Shown: positions 60,428 through 64,000 of the stretch, in pieces
Layout: each line of letters opens with the position of its first letter
How positions within the stretch are numbered: position 1 is the first letter of the stretch
Assembly (NCBI RefSeq): GCF_000023825.1
Contig: NC_013061.1
Span: forward strand, 3,100,001 to 3,164,000
From: Pedobacter heparinus DSM 2366
GTDB lineage: Bacteria; Bacteroidota; Bacteroidia; Sphingobacteriales; Sphingobacteriaceae
DNA: 64,000 bases
Reading direction: 5' to 3'
Notes under the pieces: model-generated
Seen by the model: the letters and a program-made list of their open reading frames with translations, nothing else
Databases searched by the model: none
Told to the model about the DNA's origin: nothing
Translations under genes and position numbers: made by a program

Positions 60428-62311
60428 CTATTTTATTGGTATCAGCTGGATCTCCAGCAATTTTATCAGTTCAGCACCCTTAATGGTTATAGGTTTTACA
60501 GTTAGCTCATGTGTACCCGGAGCAATGTCGGCAATGCCAATTTCCTGGGTCTGCACAGCTCCGTTCCTCGCAGCCATTACCGTTTGCTGCCTGCTGAAAC
60601 TACCAATTTTAACCTCATAAGAGGAATCTCCTTCTTCAGCAATATATTTAACCACCACCTTATATTTTGCAGGTTTTAACGCCCTTAAGTCCCATGACAG
60701 GTAATCGGCTTTATTTTTCCAGCCGGTTACATAATATTTATCGGTTTTACCGTCACCAAAACCCATCTTCCCATGTATCTTTGCATCAAATGCCAGCAAC
60801 CTGTTTAACTTAACATTGGCTGCAATTAACCTGGCCGGATCCGTTTCAATTTTACCTTTTGTTTCCAGTACAATAACCACATCCGGACTGCCCGGAGATT
60901 TTTCGGGTACGCCAATGTTCAGGGTCAAAGCATCCAGCCGTTTCACCGGCAATTTCTTTTTTGTCTTATCGCTTAGCAGATATGCAGCTGTAACCTCAGT
61001 TTTTAAACCACCAAGCTCTAAATTACCATCTCTGGGCCAGTTAAATACATGCAAAAAAATCTGCGTTCCTTTTTGCGTAGTTACCCCCCAGGCCGGGATA
61101 GGCAGCTGTCCGCGCTGGCTGCCATAAATGGATACGCCGTTCTGGTCCAGCCAGCCACCTATGCTGTCCAGTATCCTGGTATCCCTGGTATCGAAACTAC
61201 CATCACCTTTTGGCCCTATGTTCATCAGTAAATTAGCCCCCCTTGAAGCAGAATTGGCCAAAAGCTGTATAAAAAAGCTGGCCGGTTTATGGCTGTTGTC
61301 GTGTTTTGAATAACCATAAGATTCATTGGTGGTAGGAATGGCTTCTGCATCACCTTCAACGGTTATCAGTTCGGCCGGCCGGTCACCCGTATTCACATAA
61401 TCGCCAAAGTTCCCGGTAGCACTCCTTACCAAACGGCCGTTCACTACAATATCCGGATCGGTTTCCCTGATGGCTTTCAGTATCCTGATGTTTTCCGAAA
61501 GCGGAAGTTTATGCGGGGTATCAAACCATAAAATATCAGGATGATATTTATGGATCAGTTCTTTGATCTGTGGTATCGCTTTTTCATCTACATACTTTTG
61601 GGCTTTGGGCAACCATTCAGGGTGACTGTCAAACCAGTTGGCACCACCTAACAATTTATCCCCACCCGGATTGTTATACTCCCAGTCGTTCCCCGGCGCA
61701 TCAGGATGCTCCCAGTCGAACGCATGCGAATAGTAAAACCCAAACTTCATTCCCTGCTTTTTTGCCGCAGCAGCCAGCTCAGCCATCGGGTCGCGCTTAA
61801 ATGGAGTTTGTTTAACTACATTAAAATCAGACACCTTTGAATCATACATGGCAAAACCATCATGGTGCTTGGCCGTGATGATAAAATAACGCATCCCTGC
61901 TTTTTTCGCATTCGAGATCCATTCATCCGCATTAAACTTTTCAGGATTGAATACATGGGCAAGATCTAAATAATCTGCCCTTGTGATCTTTTCTTTGCGC
62001 ATTAAATGTTCAGAATACCCCTTTACGATCTTTCCTTTCCATTCTCCAGCAGGCACTGAATAAATTCCCCAGTGTATAAACATCCCAAACCTGGCCTCAC
62101 GCCACCATTGTATGCGCTCATCATGGGTTTGCATAGAAGCTTTCCACCAGCCCTTTCTGGCCTCATCTATGGCTTTCTGGTCGCGCTGCTGCGCACGGTT
62201 AAACATCTCTTTGTCTTCATCACCGGCAACCTGGCCAAATGCTGTCATACCTGTCATCAGCAAGGCCCAAAATAAAACTGCCGGTTTATCATAACTGTTA
62301 CGGAACATCAT
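60428..62311 (-). CDS. GH29-family glycosidase with C-terminal carbohydrate-binding-like domain
   Basis: 627 residues. After a signal peptide (ending MTAFGQ) and a linker, the GH29 barrel shows REARFGMFIHWGIYS (71-85), AKHHDGFAMY (147-156) and putative nucleophile Asp264 in ILWFDTPHKL. Residues about 400-490 are a beta domain. Residues about 495-627 form a further beta-sandwich resembling a CBM (YYVTGWKNKADYLSWDLRALKP). It starts 23 bases after the lyase gene. Distinct from the smaller GH29 in length and the extra module; the two may act on different linkages. Confidence 0.9.
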   Translation of the reverse strand: MMFRNSYDKPAVLFWALLMTGMTAFGQVAGDEDKEMFNRAQQRDQKAIDEARKGWWKASMQTHDERIQWWREARFGMFIHWGIYSVPAGEWKGKIVKGYSEHLMRKEKITRADYLDLAHVFNPEKFNADEWISNAKKAGMRYFIITAKHHDGFAMYDSKVSDFNVVKQTPFKRDPMAELAAAAKKQGMKFGFYYSHAFDWEHPDAPGNDWEYNNPGGDKLLGGANWFDSHPEWLPKAQKYVDEKAIPQIKELIHKYHPDILWFDTPHKLPLSENIRILKAIRETDPDIVVNGRLVRSATGNFGDYVNTGDRPAELITVEGDAEAIPTTNESYGYSKHDNSHKPASFFIQLLANSASRGANLLMNIGPKGDGSFDTRDTRILDSIGGWLDQNGVSIYGSQRGQLPIPAWGVTTQKGTQIFLHVFNWPRDGNLELGGLKTEVTAAYLLSDKTKKKLPVKRLDALTLNIGVPEKSPGSPDVVIVLETKGKIETDPARLIAANVKLNRLLAFDAKIHGKMGFGDGKTDKYYVTGWKNKADYLSWDLRALKPAKYKVVVKYIAEEGDSSYEVKIGSFSRQQTVMAARNGAVQTQEIGIADIAPGTHELTVKPITIKGAELIKLLEIQLIPIK

Positions 62312-62334
62312 CTCTTTTCAATATAATTTTAAAT

Positions 62335-63522
62335 TTAATCCAGCCAGATCAATGGGTTCCTCACCGGCAAATTCCTGATCACTTCTTCTACTTTTGGATC
62401 GTGGTCCAGTTTCTTCCAGGTATTCAGCCAATTTGCTCTCTGGTAAGCATTTGCCCCAAATACCAGGAAAGGCTGTGCCACTGGCCAGTTTTCCCAATAC
62501 ATCACATCAGGCTTTAAAGGCCATTTGCTTTTATCGGCTACAAATGGGTACAGGTAATCAATGCCTTTATCTATTGATTTTCCATCCGTAGTTTTGTAGG
62601 TCCAGAGGTTATCCGCTTTAACAGATAAGATCTGGCAAAGGGTAGTCATCGCATCCAGGTTAAAAATCGAATAACCATATGGTTTTGTACGGCCCAGTTC
62701 TCTCGGAAAACTGCCATCTGCTGCCATCTGGTTAGGCAGCAAAACGTTTTTATACCGGTCCCGGCAAAAGTCCATCAGCTTCGTATCCTGGCAAAGCTTA
62801 GCAAATGAAGCCACCTGCATGGTAAAACAGGTACCATGATTGTTTGTGGCATTCATTTCATCTTTGCCATACTGGTGCGTCATCAGCCATTCCAGGTAGG
62901 CTGCAAACCATTTTCTCGTTCCGGCCAGTACACCCGCATCCAGCACCTTTTCCATCACAATGGTACCCTGGGCCACTTCCATCAGCTGAATTGTATCTAT
63001 AATACCTATACCCCTACCGGTAAACCGGCCTTTGATGGCCTGGGCAAACAGCAGGTTGGGGTTCATCTTTGTTGCTTCATTGATAAACCAGGCCTGCAAA
63101 TGCCGCATGGCCTGCTTCGCATACTTTTCTTCACCGGTCAGCTTATAAGCGGAAGCCAAAGCCCCGATGATCTTGCTGAAACGGATCATCGCCAGGCGGT
63201 GGGCAACAAAATTCTGCGGATTGGTCATGCCATCCTTCTGGATATAAGGGCCGTCCGGATTTTGTGGATCCGGCCACCAGTAATCTCCTTCCGAATAAAA
63301 ATCATGCTTTCCACCGGCACTCCGGGACGAGCTTTCTGCAGTTACCGTTACAGGTTCCTGCTTCATTGCCCATGCGGCATTTTTCAGGATCAGTGCTTTT
63401 AAAGTCCTGCCCACTTCTTTATCTGCCACAAGCGAAACGTCTGGCCCAGCCTTTACAGCAGCACATGATGGTTGCCCAATCATGCCCGCTACTGTAAATA
63501 TGATTAAAAGAAATCCTTTCAT
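62335..63522 (-). CDS. Alginate_lyase-family polysaccharide lyase
   Basis: 395 residues with a signal peptide (ending GQPSCAA). Alpha/alpha-toroid of the alginate_lyase family: EGDYWWPDPQNPDGPYI (78-94), Asn227-Asn228-His229 (ATNNHGTCFTM) and PYGYSIFNLDAM, the Asn/His/Tyr set expected for beta-elimination. Members of this fold cleave alginate or beta-1,4-glucuronan (PL5- and PL38-type). With GH88 downstream, a glucuronic-acid backbone is plausible. It starts 8 bases after the GH31 gene. Confidence 0.85.
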   Translation of the reverse strand: MKGFLLIIFTVAGMIGQPSCAAVKAGPDVSLVADKEVGRTLKALILKNAAWAMKQEPVTVTAESSSRSAGGKHDFYSEGDYWWPDPQNPDGPYIQKDGMTNPQNFVAHRLAMIRFSKIIGALASAYKLTGEEKYAKQAMRHLQAWFINEATKMNPNLLFAQAIKGRFTGRGIGIIDTIQLMEVAQGTIVMEKVLDAGVLAGTRKWFAAYLEWLMTHQYGKDEMNATNNHGTCFTMQVASFAKLCQDTKLMDFCRDRYKNVLLPNQMAADGSFPRELGRTKPYGYSIFNLDAMTTLCQILSVKADNLWTYKTTDGKSIDKGIDYLYPFVADKSKWPLKPDVMYWENWPVAQPFLVFGANAYQRANWLNTWKKLDHDPKVEEVIRNLPVRNPLIWLD

Positions 63523-63530
63523 GGCTTTAT

Positions 63531-64000
63531 TTATTTGGTCATGGCCCTGAAGGTCACTTTGTTCAGGGTATTTGGCTTACCTTTTTCGGCAGCAGATATA
63601 CTTGCCTTCAGTTTGCCATTTGCTGCTTTAACTACGTTGATCGTCCTGAAGCTATAGGCCCCTTTTTCATAATCAAAGGTCTCCCCATCGTCATCATACA
63701 ACATGTATTTACCCGGTTTGCTGCCATAATACCTGATCTCCAGGTCCAGCTTGTCCGAAGGTTTAGGTGCATGCATCAATGCCGGCCCCATAGGGATAAT
63801 TCCACCGTCCTTTACATAAACAGGAATTTTGTCAAGCCCCGGTGTCACCGTAATCACTTCCCCGTCGCCTGCATATTCCCCGGTGTAAAAATCAAACCAT
63901 TTACCTTTGGGCAGGATCACCGTACGGGTAGCCTTTCCGGTAAACATAGGGGCTACCAGTAAGTATTCGCCTGCCATATACTGGTCTTTCACTTCCTTAC
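63531..64000 (-). CDS. GH31-family glycosidase, C-terminal part (runs off right edge)
   Basis: About 155 C-terminal residues are visible; the frame is open through base 64000, so the start and catalytic barrel lie outside the window. The sequence DQYMAGEYLLVAPMF, then VILPKGKWFDFYTGE, then VPVYVKDGGIIPMGP-like text and a Gly-rich YDDDGETFDYEKGAYS are the classic end of GH31 plus DUF5110. GH31 enzymes act on alpha-glucosides or alpha-xylosides. It is the first visible gene of the operon. Confidence 0.9.
   Translation of the reverse strand, partial: KEVKDQYMAGEYLLVAPMFTGKATRTVILPKGKWFDFYTGEYAGDGEVITVTPGLDKIPVYVKDGGIIPMGPALMHAPKPSDKLDLEIRYYGSKPGKYMLYDDDGETFDYEKGAYSFRTINVVKAANGKLKASISAAEKGKPNTLNKVTFRAMTK

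Overview
The window reads as chromosomal DNA of a soil or freshwater Bacteroidota bacterium of the family Sphingobacteriaceae, most likely Pedobacter (inference). It has two SusC/SusD pairs, a FecI/FecR-type sigma/anti-sigma pair feeding one of them, many secreted or lipoprotein carbohydrate-active enzymes, promoter-like TAnnTTTG elements, and a second RpoD-like sigma factor. I see no transposase, integrase, phage gene, rRNA or CRISPR array.

Layout. (1) 1-10319: a polysaccharide-utilisation locus. A heparinase II/III-family lyase, cut by the left edge, is divergent from an operon of surface lipoprotein, SusC, SusD and a second heparinase II/III-family lyase. A PAS-LuxR-type regulator lies convergently at 10462-11217. 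(2) 11575-18205: a housekeeping and stress block with tRNA-Arg(UCU), a DnaQ-like exonuclease/GIY-YIG fusion, a CheY-like receiver, OsmC, a PA2169-type four-helix protein, a KTSC protein, a Lys/Ala-rich exported repeat protein, DinB, a 58-residue histone H1-like protein and an RpoD-like sigma factor. (3) 18473-25180: ECF sigma, FecR anti-sigma, STN-containing SusC and SusD, a self-contained trans-envelope signalling PUL. (4) 25418-32734: three Gfo/Idh/MocA oxidoreductases (two with twin-arginine signals) around a 1140-residue HEAT/DUF1080/DUF1080 protein. This is the signature of oxidative (3-keto) glycoside breakdown. (5) 33069-43006: CbpA/CbpM chaperone pair, an active/inactive M16 peptidase pair, a DUF47 PhoU-like protein, a PhoX-like lipoprotein, a di-heme peroxidase and a SulP anion transporter. 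(6) 43057-51547: a heavy-metal efflux operon with a CusA-type RND pump fused to its own TolC-type outer-membrane factor, a CusB-type adaptor, a Fur-family regulator and a P1B-type ATPase. (7) 51659-64000: a second glycan region with two related beta-helix proteins, two GH29 enzymes, GH88, an alginate_lyase-family lyase and the end of a GH31. It is interrupted by a flavin monooxygenase, a diverged ClpP paralogue and an ECF sigma factor overlapped by a 51-codon ORF.

How the parts work together (inference). The left PUL should import and cleave a uronic-acid-containing polysaccharide by beta-elimination. The right-hand glycan operon combines a lyase, an unsaturated-uronide hydrolase (GH88), alpha-L-fucosidase-like enzymes (GH29) and a GH31, which suits a fucose- and uronate-containing polysaccharide. 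The middle oxidoreductase/DUF1080 operon offers a second, redox-based route for breaking glycosidic bonds.

The observations I rate highest are the same accessory domain placed at opposite ends of the two divergent lyases; the RND-TolC fusion with an embedded signal peptide; a three-copy 46-bp tandem repeat whose every copy carries a 13-codon micro-ORF just upstream of a beta-helix gene; and a perfect 27-bp palindrome abutting the DUF47 start codon.
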